A stretch of 64,000 bases of DNA from CAXBES01 sp963974915 (GTDB lineage Bacteria > Bacteroidota > Bacteroidia > Flavobacteriales > Flavobacteriaceae). A program made the position numbers and the translations under genes. A model generated the notes under the pieces. That model ran no database searches. It saw only the letters and a program-made list of their open reading frames with translations, and was not told the DNA's origin. Shown piece after piece: positions 1-9,152 of the stretch. The first letter of the stretch is position 1. The number at the start of each line of letters is the position of its first letter. The stretch spans positions 62,001 through 126,000 of the forward strand of contig CAXBES010000008.1 of the NCBI GenBank assembly GCA_963974915.1, in the 5' to 3' direction.

Positions 1-750
1 GCCCCAAAAAACAATTACTAAAAGAAATGAAATGAACAGAACAATAACTCTGTCTTTTTCTATTTTGGTTAGAGGTCTTTTCATTGCTGCCTTTTCCTCT
101 TCATTTTCGGAAGTTCCAGAGAAATTACCAACGTGTTTTAGGTGCTTCTGTCCGGCAACGTATTGTATTAAACCTAACGCCATTCCAATACCGGCCAATC
201 CGAAACCATAATGCCAACCATGAACTTCACCCACGTAACCAACCACTAAAGCTGCCAGAAACGCTCCTATATTAATTCCAATGTAAAAAATTGTAAATCC
301 TTTATCTCTTCTAATATCTCCTTGTTTGTATAAGCCACCAACCATGGTAGAAATATTTGGTTTTAGCATACCCACTCCCGCGACAATCAATCCAAGTCCG
401 GTGTAAAAGGCCCACATTTGCTCAATAGCAAGAATACTATGTCCTGCTACAAGTAGAATTCCGCCATATAAAACCGATTTTTTCTGACCCAAAAACTTAT
501 CTGCGATCCAACCACCCGGAATGGAAGCGACATAAACCAGCATAGTGTACCAGCCGTATAATGCTAAAGCTTCTCCATTACTCCATCCAAGTCCAACATT
601 GTCACCGGTGGTTGCAGCAACTAAATAAAGTACTAAGATTGCACGCATCCCATAGTAGGAAAATCGCTCCCACATTTCGGTAAAGAATAATACATACAAC
701 CCTACCGGATGTCCGAATAATTCCTTTTGTTTTTGTATTGTCGCTGCCAT
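1..750 (-). CDS. POT-family peptide MFS transporter, N-terminal part (cut by window edge)
   Basis: Reading the minus strand from the ATG at 748-750 gives a continuous frame to the window edge. Its N-terminus is followed by the PTR2/POT signature FTEMWERFSYYGMRA and then WIADKFLGQKK in the loop after the second membrane segment. Proteins with this signature are proton-coupled di/tripeptide importers of the inner membrane with 12 or more helices. Only about 250 residues, roughly the first half, are visible. It lies just downstream of, and in the same direction as, the secreted DPP-IV-like peptidase. Peptide release followed by uptake is a sensible pairing, but the functional link is inference. 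The family call is firm and the exact substrate is unknown. Confidence 0.88.
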   Translation of the reverse strand, partial: MAATIQKQKELFGHPVGLYVLFFTEMWERFSYYGMRAILVLYLVAATTGDNVGLGWSNGEALALYGWYTMLVYVASIPGGWIADKFLGQKKSVLYGGILLVAGHSILAIEQMWAFYTGLGLIVAGVGMLKPNISTMVGGLYKQGDIRRDKGFTIFYIGINIGAFLAALVVGYVGEVHGWHYGFGLAGIGMALGLIQYVAGQKHLKHVGNFSGTSENEEEKAAMKRPLTKIEKDRVIVLFISFLLVIVFWG

Positions 751-772
751 AAAATTTGAATTAGGTTATTGA

Positions 773-2986
773 TTAGTTTTTAATTTTTATCAGATTGTCC
801 TTAGGGTCACCAAGAGTTTCTTTTATAAATCGGGTCATCTTTGAATACAAGTGTAAACGTGTATTCCCACCGTAAATTCCATGATTCTTATCCGGATACA
901 CTGCCCAATCAAAAGGCTTATTAGCCTGTACTAAAGCTTCAACCAGACGCATTGTATTTTGTGAGTGTACATTATCGTCTGCACTACCATGAACCAACAA
1001 GAAATCTCCTTCTAATTTGTCGACGTGAGAGATTGGTGAATTTTCATCATATCCCGACGCATTTTCTTGTGGCGTGGTCATATATCTTTCGGTATAGATG
1101 GTATCATAAAATCTCCAGCTGCTCACAGGTGCGACTGCTATTGCCATCGAAAACGTATCGGCCCCTTGAAATAATGCATTAGAAGACATAAAACCACCAT
1201 AGCTCCAACCCCAAATTCCAATTCGGTCTTCATCTATATACGGTAATTCACCTAATTTATTAGCGGCAGCAATTTGATCCTCTACCTCGTATTTCCCAAG
1301 TTCATTTTGGGTGACTTTTTTAAAATCTCGCCCTTTTAATCCGGTACCGCGACCGTCAACACAAGCAATTATATATCCTTCCTGTGCCAGCATTTGATGC
1401 CAGTAATCGTTGGTGCCGTTCCATCTATTGGCAACCTGTTGCGAACCCGGTCCCGAATATTGATACATAAACAGCGGATATTCTTTGTTTGGATCAAAGT
1501 CTAACGGTTTGATCATATACATGTTTAGATCATTGCCATTTACATTGATGGTTGAAAATTCTTTAGGCGAAATCTTATAATTTGATAATTCCTTCTTTAA
1601 TGAAGAGTTATCGACTATATCTCTTAATTTATTTCCGGTTTTAGCGTCGTGAAGTGTAAAAGTGTACGGTGTGTTCGTATCACTAAAAGTATTGATATAA
1701 TATGAAAAATCTTCACTAAAAGAACCACTGTTTGAACCTGTTTGCGCAGATAATCTAACTTTGTTCTTCCCATTCCGCATCACAGAATACACATCACGGT
1801 TAATACTTCCATTTTCTGTACTCTGATAAAAAACTCTTCCGGAATCCGGATCGAAACCATAGTAGTTAGTGACTTCCCACGGTCCTTTTGTGATCTGATT
1901 GATCAACTTTCCACTTTTATCGAAATGATAAATATGATTCCAGCCATCCTTTTCGCTGGTCCATATAAAACTGTTGTTGTTTAGAAACGTTAAATTGTCT
2001 GTAACATCTACATAGGCATCGTCTGTTTCCTGTAAAATTAATTCACTTGTGTTCTTTTCAGCATCTACAAAAACCAAATCCAATACATCCTGGTGTCTAT
2101 TCGTTAACTGCACACTTAAAACATCGGGATCTTTGGTCCATTTTATTCTGGGAATATAGTAGTTGTTGTATTTAGACAAGTCAACATCTGTGATCTTTGC
2201 CGTTTTAAGATCGTATAAATGAAGAGTTACTTTTGCATTCGCCTCTCCGGCTTTTGGATATTTAAAGACCTGTTGAGTTTGATACAACTCCTTTCCGTAA
2301 ACATCCATTGAAAATTCGGGAACATCAGACTCGTCAAATCGTATAAATGCCAACTTATCACCATCTTTGTTCCAATCGAATGCTCTTACAAATGCAAATT
2401 CTTCTTCATAAACCCAATCGGTAATCCCGTTTATGATACTGTTCTTTTTACCATCATTGGTGATCTGTGAAGTGGCATTAGTTTTTAGATCTTTTATAAA
2501 AAGATTATTCTCGTAACCATAAGCGATCATAGAACCATCGCTATTAAAAGTTGGCTCCTGAATTTTATGCTCGGCAACTAATGTTAATTGTTTCGATTTA
2601 AGATCGTACACATAGTAGGTCCCTAGAGAAGAGCGTCTGTAAATTTGCTCCAACTGAGTTGAAAGCAACAATTTACTTTCATCATCGCTAAACTCGTATG
2701 AAATGATATACTCAATTTCGGGTAAAAACTTAGAATTCACTAAAGTCCTTACTTTTTTACCACTTTTATAATCGTACACATCAACAGTAGATTCGTTTGC
2801 ATTTCGATCGTAGTTTAAGACCGAATACTCCTTTCCATTATTTAGAGATCGCAAAACATCTAAACCCTGTGTTCTGAATTCACCTCCCCAAATTTCTTCT
2901 AATGTAATATCTTTTTGTTGTGCTGTGAGTGTAGTTAATGCAGTAAGAAACAGCACAAAAATTCGTGTAAGAACTATTTTATTCAA
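773..2986 (-). CDS. S9 family prolyl oligopeptidase / dipeptidyl peptidase IV-like
   Basis: This 737-residue protein has an N-terminal signal peptide (hydrophobic run ending near ALTTLTAQQ). A long beta-propeller (DPPIV_N-like) follows, then a C-terminal alpha/beta hydrolase. The nucleophile is the Ser in GWSYGG (about residue 595), the Asp lies in HGSADDNVH and the His in KNHGIYGG, so the catalytic triad looks complete. Members release X-Pro dipeptides in the periplasm or at the cell surface. The length is normal for DPP-IV. The start is taken as TTG at 2984-2986 because no in-frame ATG precedes the signal peptide, so this start is less certain than the rest. It is followed in the same direction by a peptide transporter and is divergent from the HMG-CoA reductase gene. 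Confidence 0.92.
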   Translation of the reverse strand: MNKIVLTRIFVLFLTALTTLTAQQKDITLEEIWGGEFRTQGLDVLRSLNNGKEYSVLNYDRNANESTVDVYDYKSGKKVRTLVNSKFLPEIEYIISYEFSDDESKLLLSTQLEQIYRRSSLGTYYVYDLKSKQLTLVAEHKIQEPTFNSDGSMIAYGYENNLFIKDLKTNATSQITNDGKKNSIINGITDWVYEEEFAFVRAFDWNKDGDKLAFIRFDESDVPEFSMDVYGKELYQTQQVFKYPKAGEANAKVTLHLYDLKTAKITDVDLSKYNNYYIPRIKWTKDPDVLSVQLTNRHQDVLDLVFVDAEKNTSELILQETDDAYVDVTDNLTFLNNNSFIWTSEKDGWNHIYHFDKSGKLINQITKGPWEVTNYYGFDPDSGRVFYQSTENGSINRDVYSVMRNGKNKVRLSAQTGSNSGSFSEDFSYYINTFSDTNTPYTFTLHDAKTGNKLRDIVDNSSLKKELSNYKISPKEFSTINVNGNDLNMYMIKPLDFDPNKEYPLFMYQYSGPGSQQVANRWNGTNDYWHQMLAQEGYIIACVDGRGTGLKGRDFKKVTQNELGKYEVEDQIAAANKLGELPYIDEDRIGIWGWSYGGFMSSNALFQGADTFSMAIAVAPVSSWRFYDTIYTERYMTTPQENASGYDENSPISHVDKLEGDFLLVHGSADDNVHSQNTMRLVEALVQANKPFDWAVYPDKNHGIYGGNTRLHLYSKMTRFIKETLGDPKDNLIKIKN

Positions 2987-3103
2987 AGTGTTAAATTTTT
3001 GTTACGCCAAGTTTACTAAAAATTCACGAAATTATCGGTGTTTTTATGTTAAATACATTGAATTTGTTAGCAACTTCGAAGTAAAATGGTTAATTAGAAA
3101 TAC

Positions 3104-3111
3104 TATCTTTG
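3104..3111 (+). promoter_or_regulatory. Bacteroidota -7 box of the HMG-CoA reductase gene
   Basis: TATCTTTG matches the Bacteroidota sigma-ABfr -7 consensus TAnnTTTG. It sits about 20 bp before the ATG at 3133 and just before an alternative ATG at 3121, which favours 3133 as the translated start. I see no clear -33 TTG at the expected spacing, so the site is moderate evidence only. Confidence 0.45.
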
Positions 3112-3132
3112 TCATTTACAATGCTTCAATAT

Positions 3133-4446
3133 ATGTCGGTACCCGTATCAGGATTTTCAAAAAAAAACAAGGACCAAAAAATAGCTTGGTTAGCCGAAAC
3201 TTACTTAAATAATGACCCTTCATTAGTGAAGATTATTACGCAGTATTGGAATACCGATGCCGACCTTCAAAAGTTGCATGATGATTTTATAGAAAACACC
3301 ATTAGCAACTATTATTTACCGATGGGAGTGGCGCCCAACTTCTTGATTAATGATCAACTTTACACGTTGCCAATGGTGATCGAAGAAAGCTCTGTAGTTG
3401 CTGCGGCAAGTAATGCAGCAAAATTCTGGCTCAAAAGAGGTGGATTTAAAGCCGAAGTACTTTCTACCGAAAAGAACGGTCAGGTTCATATTAATTTCTT
3501 CGGAAAGGAACGAACCATAGCAACTTTCTTTTCCGAAGTAAAACCGAAACTCATCGAAAGTATTTCTGAGATTCAACGAAGTATGAAGAAGCGTGGCGGT
3601 GGCCTGAGAGATATCGTGTTCTTAAATTCGACCGAAACCTTAGAAGGTTATTATCAGCTGCATTGTACTTTTGAAACTTTAGACGCAATGGGAGCCAACT
3701 TTATCAATAGCTGCCTTGAAGAAATTGCAAAAACCTTCGAATTACTTGCGCATTCGCACGCGGCATTTGTTAATGAGAATAAGTTTCCGGAGGTAGTACT
3801 AAGTATCCTCTCCAATTTTGTCCCTGAATGTCTGGTTAGAGCGGAAGTTAGATGCCCAATTGATGATCTTGCCAATAATGACGTAGATGGCAGATCTTTT
3901 GCAACTAAGTTCGTACGCGCTGTAGAAATAGCAAAAGCAGAACCACGGAGAGCTGTTACACATAACAAAGGGATCATGAACGGGATCGACGCCGTGATTG
4001 TAGCAACCGGAAATGATTTCAGGGCAGTCGAGGCAGGTGTTCATGCTTATGCGTCTAAGGAAGGCACTTATACGAGTTTAACGAATGCCTCTATAGAAAA
4101 CGACATATTTAAATTCTGGATCGAAATACCCTTGGCGTTGGGTACGGTTGGCGGACTTACCTCTTTGCATCCACTTACGAAGTTCGCTTTTTCCTTGCTT
4201 CAGAAACCCAATGCGAAAGAACTGATGAAAATAGTCGCCGTTGCAGGTTTAGCACAAAATTTTGCAGCAATCAGATCACTTGTTACCACCGGAATACAGA
4301 AAGGCCATATGAAAATGCACTTAATGAATATTCTAAATCAGTTAGAAGCCACTTCCGAAGAAAAAGAAAAAACACAAATACATTTTAAAGAAAATCCTGT
4401 ATCGCATAGCGCTGTGGTTAATTATATTGAAAATTTGAGAAATTAA
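3133..4446 (+). CDS. mvaA: Hydroxymethylglutaryl-CoA reductase (class II)
   Basis: The protein of about 437 residues resembles class II (bacterial) HMG-CoA reductases, which convert HMG-CoA to mevalonate with NAD(P)H. Visible landmarks are the N-terminal GFSK....KIAWLAE segment, the LPMVIEESSVVAAAS segment that holds the catalytic Glu, the DAMGANFIN cofactor-binding stretch and a central GNDFRAVEAG/HAYAS region. ATGs at 3121 and 3133 are both possible. I prefer 3133 because of the -7 box at 3104-3111 and because homologues start close to SVPVSGFSK. The next gene, a GHMP kinase, begins one base after this stop, so the two form a mevalonate-pathway operon for isoprenoid synthesis. Confidence 0.93.
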   Translation: MSVPVSGFSKKNKDQKIAWLAETYLNNDPSLVKIITQYWNTDADLQKLHDDFIENTISNYYLPMGVAPNFLINDQLYTLPMVIEESSVVAAASNAAKFWLKRGGFKAEVLSTEKNGQVHINFFGKERTIATFFSEVKPKLIESISEIQRSMKKRGGGLRDIVFLNSTETLEGYYQLHCTFETLDAMGANFINSCLEEIAKTFELLAHSHAAFVNENKFPEVVLSILSNFVPECLVRAEVRCPIDDLANNDVDGRSFATKFVRAVEIAKAEPRRAVTHNKGIMNGIDAVIVATGNDFRAVEAGVHAYASKEGTYTSLTNASIENDIFKFWIEIPLALGTVGGLTSLHPLTKFAFSLLQKPNAKELMKIVAVAGLAQNFAAIRSLVTTGIQKGHMKMHLMNILNQLEATSEEKEKTQIHFKENPVSHSAVVNYIENLRN

Positions 4447-4447
4447 T

Positions 4448-5356
4448 TTGAAACAAGAATTCTATAGCAACGGCAAATTACTACTCACAGGCGAATATTT
4501 GGTGCTGGACGGAGCTACTGCATTGGCGATTCCTACTAAATTCGGACAAACTTTAGAAATTGCTACTTCGGAAAAACCCGGAATACGATGGAAGAGCATA
4601 GATCATCTCAATAAGATCTGGTATCGAGGTGATTTTTCTATGGAAGAAGAAACTTTGAGAAATGATGGAACGATCGATCCTATAACTCACCAACTTCTGC
4701 GTATACTGCAAAGTGCGAAGGAAATGAATTCGAAGTTTTTAACAAGTTCCATTGGTTACGAAATAATTACAAAACTAGATTTTCCGAGAGATTGGGGCCT
4801 GGGCACTTCCTCCACTCTTTTAAACAATATTGCTCAATGGGCACAAATTGACGCTTATAAGCTTTTAAAAGCGAGTTTTGGAGGCAGTGGTTACGACATT
4901 GCTGCCGCACAAAATGACACCCCTATTTTATACACGATAGAACAAAACGACGTAAAGGTTGAGCAAGTCCGACTTTCATGGAGTTTTACACAGCAATTAT
5001 TCTTTGTGCACCTCAATAAGAAACAAAATAGTAAAGATGGGATTTCGCATTATAGAAATACAAGTGTTTCGAATGATGAACTTGTAACAATAAGTACTAT
5101 TTCCAAGAGAATAAGCTTAAGCACCACAATTAATGAGTTTTCATCATTGGTAAATGAGCATGAAGCGATCATTTCTTCTATATTAAAAATTCCATCGGTA
5201 AAAGAAGAGTTATTTTCAGACTATAAGAATACAATAAAAAGTCTTGGTGCCTGGGGAGGAGATTTTATACTTGCGATTGGAGGCGAAAAAGAGCGCGAAT
5301 ATTTCCGAAGAAAAGGTTATCAAACCATTATTTCATTCTCAGAAATGATCAAATAA
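4448..5356 (+). CDS. GYDIA-type GHMP kinase (mevalonate-pathway kinase)
   Basis: This 302-residue protein has the GHMP-kinase opening (SNGKLLLTGEYLVLDGA), the ATP-binding GLGTSS motif and the sequence GGSGYDIAAAQ. The last names the GYDIA family of Bacteroidota. The start is a TTG separated from the upstream HMG-CoA reductase stop by a single base, which implies translational coupling. By context it should phosphorylate mevalonate or phosphomevalonate. Which of the two is not decidable from sequence, and other GHMP substrates cannot be excluded. A hairpin terminator follows directly. Confidence 0.88.
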   Translation: MKQEFYSNGKLLLTGEYLVLDGATALAIPTKFGQTLEIATSEKPGIRWKSIDHLNKIWYRGDFSMEEETLRNDGTIDPITHQLLRILQSAKEMNSKFLTSSIGYEIITKLDFPRDWGLGTSSTLLNNIAQWAQIDAYKLLKASFGGSGYDIAAAQNDTPILYTIEQNDVKVEQVRLSWSFTQQLFFVHLNKKQNSKDGISHYRNTSVSNDELVTISTISKRISLSTTINEFSSLVNEHEAIISSILKIPSVKEELFSDYKNTIKSLGAWGGDFILAIGGEKEREYFRRKGYQTIISFSEMIK

Positions 5357-5358
5357 AA

Positions 5359-5386
5359 AATCCTCCCTGTTTTTACAAGGAGGATT
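5359..5386. terminator. Bidirectional hairpin terminator between convergent genes
   Basis: AATCCTCC at 5359-5366 pairs perfectly with GGAGGATT at 5379-5386 across a 12-nt loop, with an A-run on the left. It lies between the convergent GHMP kinase and PpiD-like genes. Confidence 0.7.
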
Positions 5387-5410
5387 CATTATTCTTAAAG
5401 CAACTATCTT

Positions 5411-7534
5411 TTAAAAGAAGTTTGCTCTGTTATCATCTATATCTGCAGCTTTCTTTAAAGCCTGAAATACTTTCGTATTAACAGTTGGAGTTACCTTGGC
5501 GTTTAATTGATCTGCATAGTTTGCATAATTTTCAAGGTCCGGGGCTCTGTTCACAGCCAAAACTCTAATTTTAAATACACCGGCATTACCGTCTATTAAA
5601 TTGGTAGTTTCACCTGCTTTCTTTCCAAATGCTACACCTACTACTTTAGGTTCTGTTCCTGCTCCGGGAATGGTTGGCGCCGCCATGGTCACTGCAGTCG
5701 CATTTTGCACAGTAACGTTTTGACTACTTGCAACTTCCTGTAAACTTTCACCTGTAATGGAAGCTCTTATTTTCTCAGCCTTCTTTTCATTTCTTAAAAT
5801 TGGCGTAACAAGAGCGGAAGCTTCTGCTACAGACATTAATCCCTTCGGACTCTTACGCGTTAATTGTGCGATCACATAACCATTAGGAATACTAAATCTC
5901 TTTACGTCACCTACTTCCGTATCTTCTTCGAATGCCCAATTAATAATAGTACGATTATTTCCAATTCCCGGAATTGTGGCATCTAATTGTCCTATTTTAT
6001 TTACGGGCTTTAAAGAAAGATCCTCTGCCTTTGCAACTTCTACAAAATCTCCATCGGCAGCGGCAAGCTCAAATTTTGAAGCGTTAGAAAAGATATCGTT
6101 TAATGTTTTTTCAGAAGCTTCAATTTCTTTAGTCACGGTCGCAACTTTAACTGCTTTCTGAAAATTTTTCTGATCTTCTACGCCAACTACGTGAAAACCG
6201 AAATCTGTTTCTACAACACCCAATGTTCCCGGTTTGTTATCAATAGTAAAGTTATCGAAAGCAGGTACCATTCTTCCCGGTGCATTATACCCTAAATCAC
6301 CTCCGTTAGCACTATTACTTTTATCGTCAGAGAACTCGGCTGCTAATTCGGCAAACTTGCTCTTATCTCTTTTTACTACTCCTAAAATACTATCGGCTAA
6401 TGTCTGTGCTTCTTCTTTTGTACGAGTGATATCTGATGACGCTCGCAGTGTTCCCGCATATCTAATCAAAATATGTTTAGATTGAATAGAGTCTGGTAAT
6501 TGCTTTACAGCAGTCACTTTGGTAAGATTTAATAAGTTATCTACCTGAAACGGACCGTAAATATCACCTACGTTCATTTGCATCACTGTGTCTCTTATAA
6601 CTTCCGGAAGATCCTTTTTAAACCACCATCTGTCTATAAACCCTTGATCTGAGTTAGTATTTACAAAATTCTCGTTATCTGTTGTATTTCTGAAACCTGG
6701 AATGGTATCATTTTGTTTAGTATTCGAATTAAATTCGATTCGGTCATTCAGTAATCCGGCAACTTCTTCTTTTGCCGCCGTGATATCTTCTTCCGAAGGA
6801 TCTTCAGAAAAAGAAACATATTGAATATCCACTTCAGGATCTATTTCAAAATCTGACGGATGACTCTTAACATACTTTGCGATCTCATCTTCGCTTACAG
6901 AAACCTCGCTATCCGGTATTTTGCTGTAAGGAATATGTACATATTCAATGTTGATCTTGTCATTTTCAAAACGGTACTCTTGTTCTCCTTCTGCCAATGT
7001 ACTTCTCAATCCACCTTTGATCATATTGTAATAGGTAGTTTGAAGTACTGTTTTAGCCATTCCATCTTCAAACTCAAGCCACTGCTGATATCCCTGTGGG
7101 TTTGAAGATTTTATACTGGCGATATATTCCTGCATTTTTCCTTCATCAAAAACTCCGGCTTCATTCTGAAAAGTAGGATTACCGGCCAAGTTGATACGCA
7201 TCGCCTCTCTAATTTGTTCTTGTTCTGCGGTAAGTCCAAGAGTTTCAAATTGCTCATCCAACAACACATTTCGCAATTCACGATCCCAAACCCGGGTCAT
7301 GGCCTGAGCGGTTGTTCCGTTAGGACCAAGGTTACGCTGTTCGGTTTCAACTTTTGTCATAAAGTCTTCTCTGGTAATTTCAGTACCATTCACTACTCCA
7401 ACAGTAGTTTGCGACTTATCTGATGAAAAACCACCATTTCGGATCACATCTGCCAATACAAAAGAGAAAAGTGCAAGTGCTATAATTATGATCAAAAATA
7501 CCGATCGTTGTCTAATTTTATTTAAAACTGCCAT
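5411..7534 (-). CDS. PpiD/SurA-like periplasmic peptidyl-prolyl isomerase
   Basis: This 707-residue protein has one N-terminal transmembrane anchor (VFLIIIIALALFSFVLADVI), a SurA_N-like chaperone region, a parvulin (PPIC) domain near residues 345-460 (SKHILIRYAG ... GGDLGYNAPGRMVPAFDNF ... DFGFHVVGVED) and a long C-terminal region. The architecture matches PpiD, an inner-membrane-tethered foldase for outer-membrane and periplasmic proteins. It is the last gene of the minus-strand envelope block that begins with coaX. Isomerase activity is not certain, since many PpiD parvulin domains are inactive. Confidence 0.9.
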   Translation of the reverse strand: MAVLNKIRQRSVFLIIIIALALFSFVLADVIRNGGFSSDKSQTTVGVVNGTEITREDFMTKVETEQRNLGPNGTTAQAMTRVWDRELRNVLLDEQFETLGLTAEQEQIREAMRINLAGNPTFQNEAGVFDEGKMQEYIASIKSSNPQGYQQWLEFEDGMAKTVLQTTYYNMIKGGLRSTLAEGEQEYRFENDKINIEYVHIPYSKIPDSEVSVSEDEIAKYVKSHPSDFEIDPEVDIQYVSFSEDPSEEDITAAKEEVAGLLNDRIEFNSNTKQNDTIPGFRNTTDNENFVNTNSDQGFIDRWWFKKDLPEVIRDTVMQMNVGDIYGPFQVDNLLNLTKVTAVKQLPDSIQSKHILIRYAGTLRASSDITRTKEEAQTLADSILGVVKRDKSKFAELAAEFSDDKSNSANGGDLGYNAPGRMVPAFDNFTIDNKPGTLGVVETDFGFHVVGVEDQKNFQKAVKVATVTKEIEASEKTLNDIFSNASKFELAAADGDFVEVAKAEDLSLKPVNKIGQLDATIPGIGNNRTIINWAFEEDTEVGDVKRFSIPNGYVIAQLTRKSPKGLMSVAEASALVTPILRNEKKAEKIRASITGESLQEVASSQNVTVQNATAVTMAAPTIPGAGTEPKVVGVAFGKKAGETTNLIDGNAGVFKIRVLAVNRAPDLENYANYADQLNAKVTPTVNTKVFQALKKAADIDDNRANFF

Positions 7535-7622
7535 CTGTCATTCAAATTTAGGGGGCGAAAATACCATTTTTGTACCATTAATAAAAAAGTTAATTTGAAA
7601 AATTTTCGGAAATGTAAGAATT

Positions 7623-8876
7623 CTATTCTTCGGTAATCTTTTTTACCTCAACAAGTTCGATTTTAGTGTTCGAGACCTCGAGAATATTGAAGGTGTAATT
7701 TTCTATCTCCACCGTTTCACCCTGTTCTGGGATCTCTTCGGTGACATGAACTATCATTCCACCCAGAGTTTCATAATTTTCACTATCGGGAAGATTCAAT
7801 TTATACATCTCATTGAGGTAGTCTACTTCCAGTCGAGCGGAGAACTTATAGTGGTTTTCATCAATTTCTTCTTCAATTAAGGCGATACTGTCATGTTCAT
7901 CCTGAATTTCACCAAACAGCTCCTCTATAATATCTTCAACGGTAATAATTCCGGAGGTGCCACCGTATTCGTCGATAACAACAGCGATACTCTTTCGTTT
8001 CTTCCCCAGAATATTTAGAACGTCTTTTGCAAGCATCGTCTCTGGAACGAAAACTACCGGCATCAGGACTTTTTTAAGAGACACGGGCTTTTTAAACAAC
8101 TCAAAAGAATGAACGTAACCCACAATATCATCGATATTATCCTTAAAAACTAAAATTTTAGACAGTCCTGTTTCTATAAATATTTTACTTAATTCCTTAG
8201 GCGATGTAGAAATATCGACAGCAACAACTTCGGTCCTCGGGATCATTGCTTCTCTTGATTTTACTTCGGAAAAATCTAACGCATTCTGAAAGATCTGAAT
8301 TTCGGTATCTATTTCGGTATCGGTTTCGGCTATTTCCATTTGTTCCGAAATATAATTTCCCAATTCGATCTTACTGAAGCTTAACTGAACCGTATCCCCT
8401 TCAGTTTTAAAGAATAACTTCAGGACTAGATCTGAAATCCAGATAATTAATTCAGAAATAAAAGTAAATATCACATAAAAGAAATAGGCAGGGACCGCAA
8501 ATATCTTCACCAAGCTATTCGCATAAATTTGAAAAAAGACTTTCGGAAGAAATTCGGCCGTTAATAATATCACCAATGTTGAAATCACTGTTTGAATTAA
8601 CAGTCCGGTAAATCCTTCGATGGGGATGTATTCCATTAAAAGATCTCCCATAAAAAATCCATATACTACCAAAGCGATATTATTCCCTACAAGCATGGTG
8701 GCAATAAATTTTGAAGGGCGCTTGGTGATTTTCTGTAAGATTCCTGCTAAAAAGTTGTTTTGTTTCTTCTCGATCTCGATATGGATCTTATTAGAAGAGA
8801 CATAAGCTATCTCCATCCCGGAAAAGAAAGCGGAGAAAATTAAACTTAAAACAATTATTAAGATGCTATAATCCAA
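7623..8876 (-). CDS. CNNM-domain / CBS-pair / CorC-type transporter-associated membrane protein
   Basis: The 417 residues show an N-terminal CNNM (DUF21) membrane domain with several hydrophobic helices. A CBS pair follows (SREAMIPRTEVVAVDIS ... ILGKKRKSIAVVIDEYGGTSGIITVEDIIEELFGEIQDE), then a C-terminal CorC_HlyC domain. Such proteins are often annotated as hemolysins but are thought to work in Mg2+/Co2+ export. In Flavobacteriia a paralogue, GldE, acts in gliding, and which of these applies here cannot be told. It sits between a PpiD-like foldase gene and a small membrane protein gene in an envelope operon. Confidence 0.88.
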   Translation of the reverse strand: MDYSILIIVLSLIFSAFFSGMEIAYVSSNKIHIEIEKKQNNFLAGILQKITKRPSKFIATMLVGNNIALVVYGFFMGDLLMEYIPIEGFTGLLIQTVISTLVILLTAEFLPKVFFQIYANSLVKIFAVPAYFFYVIFTFISELIIWISDLVLKLFFKTEGDTVQLSFSKIELGNYISEQMEIAETDTEIDTEIQIFQNALDFSEVKSREAMIPRTEVVAVDISTSPKELSKIFIETGLSKILVFKDNIDDIVGYVHSFELFKKPVSLKKVLMPVVFVPETMLAKDVLNILGKKRKSIAVVIDEYGGTSGIITVEDIIEELFGEIQDEHDSIALIEEEIDENHYKFSARLEVDYLNEMYKLNLPDSENYETLGGMIVHVTEEIPEQGETVEIENYTFNILEVSNTKIELVEVKKITEE

Positions 8877-8954
8877 TTAAAAAGTTATTGATTAAACTTT
8901 TATTAAAACTCTCTACAGGCAAATGTTTATTACGATCAAGACCATCGAAAACTC

Positions 8955-9152
8955 TCACTTCTGTGAACGTTTTTCCAGATTTTTTCTAAATCTTCTTTTA
9001 AAAAAGAACATAAATATAGCAACGACCGTAAAAAAGGCAAAGAGATATGCCCGGTTTCTATTCTCGCTCCAATTTGTATAAACTAAGAAAACAGAAAAAG
9101 CGGCCATAGCCAAATATGCATATTCAAAAAGTTGGTAAATTTTATTCCCCAT
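8955..9152 (-). CDS. Small two-helix membrane protein, unknown function
   Basis: This 65-residue protein has two predicted membrane helices (YLAMAAFSVFLVY and FAFFTVVAIFMFFF) and a basic tail rich in Arg/Lys. Its start lies inside the 3' end of the LptC gene, so the two are translationally coupled. No function is recognised. The position between LptC and a CNNM protein suggests an envelope role. Confidence 0.75.
   Translation of the reverse strand: MGNKIYQLFEYAYLAMAAFSVFLVYTNWSENRNRAYLFAFFTVVAIFMFFFKRRFRKNLEKRSQK

Noticed and set aside
84..275. Short plus-strand open frame
   Set aside because: It lies antisense within the POT transporter gene, whose motifs are unmistakable.
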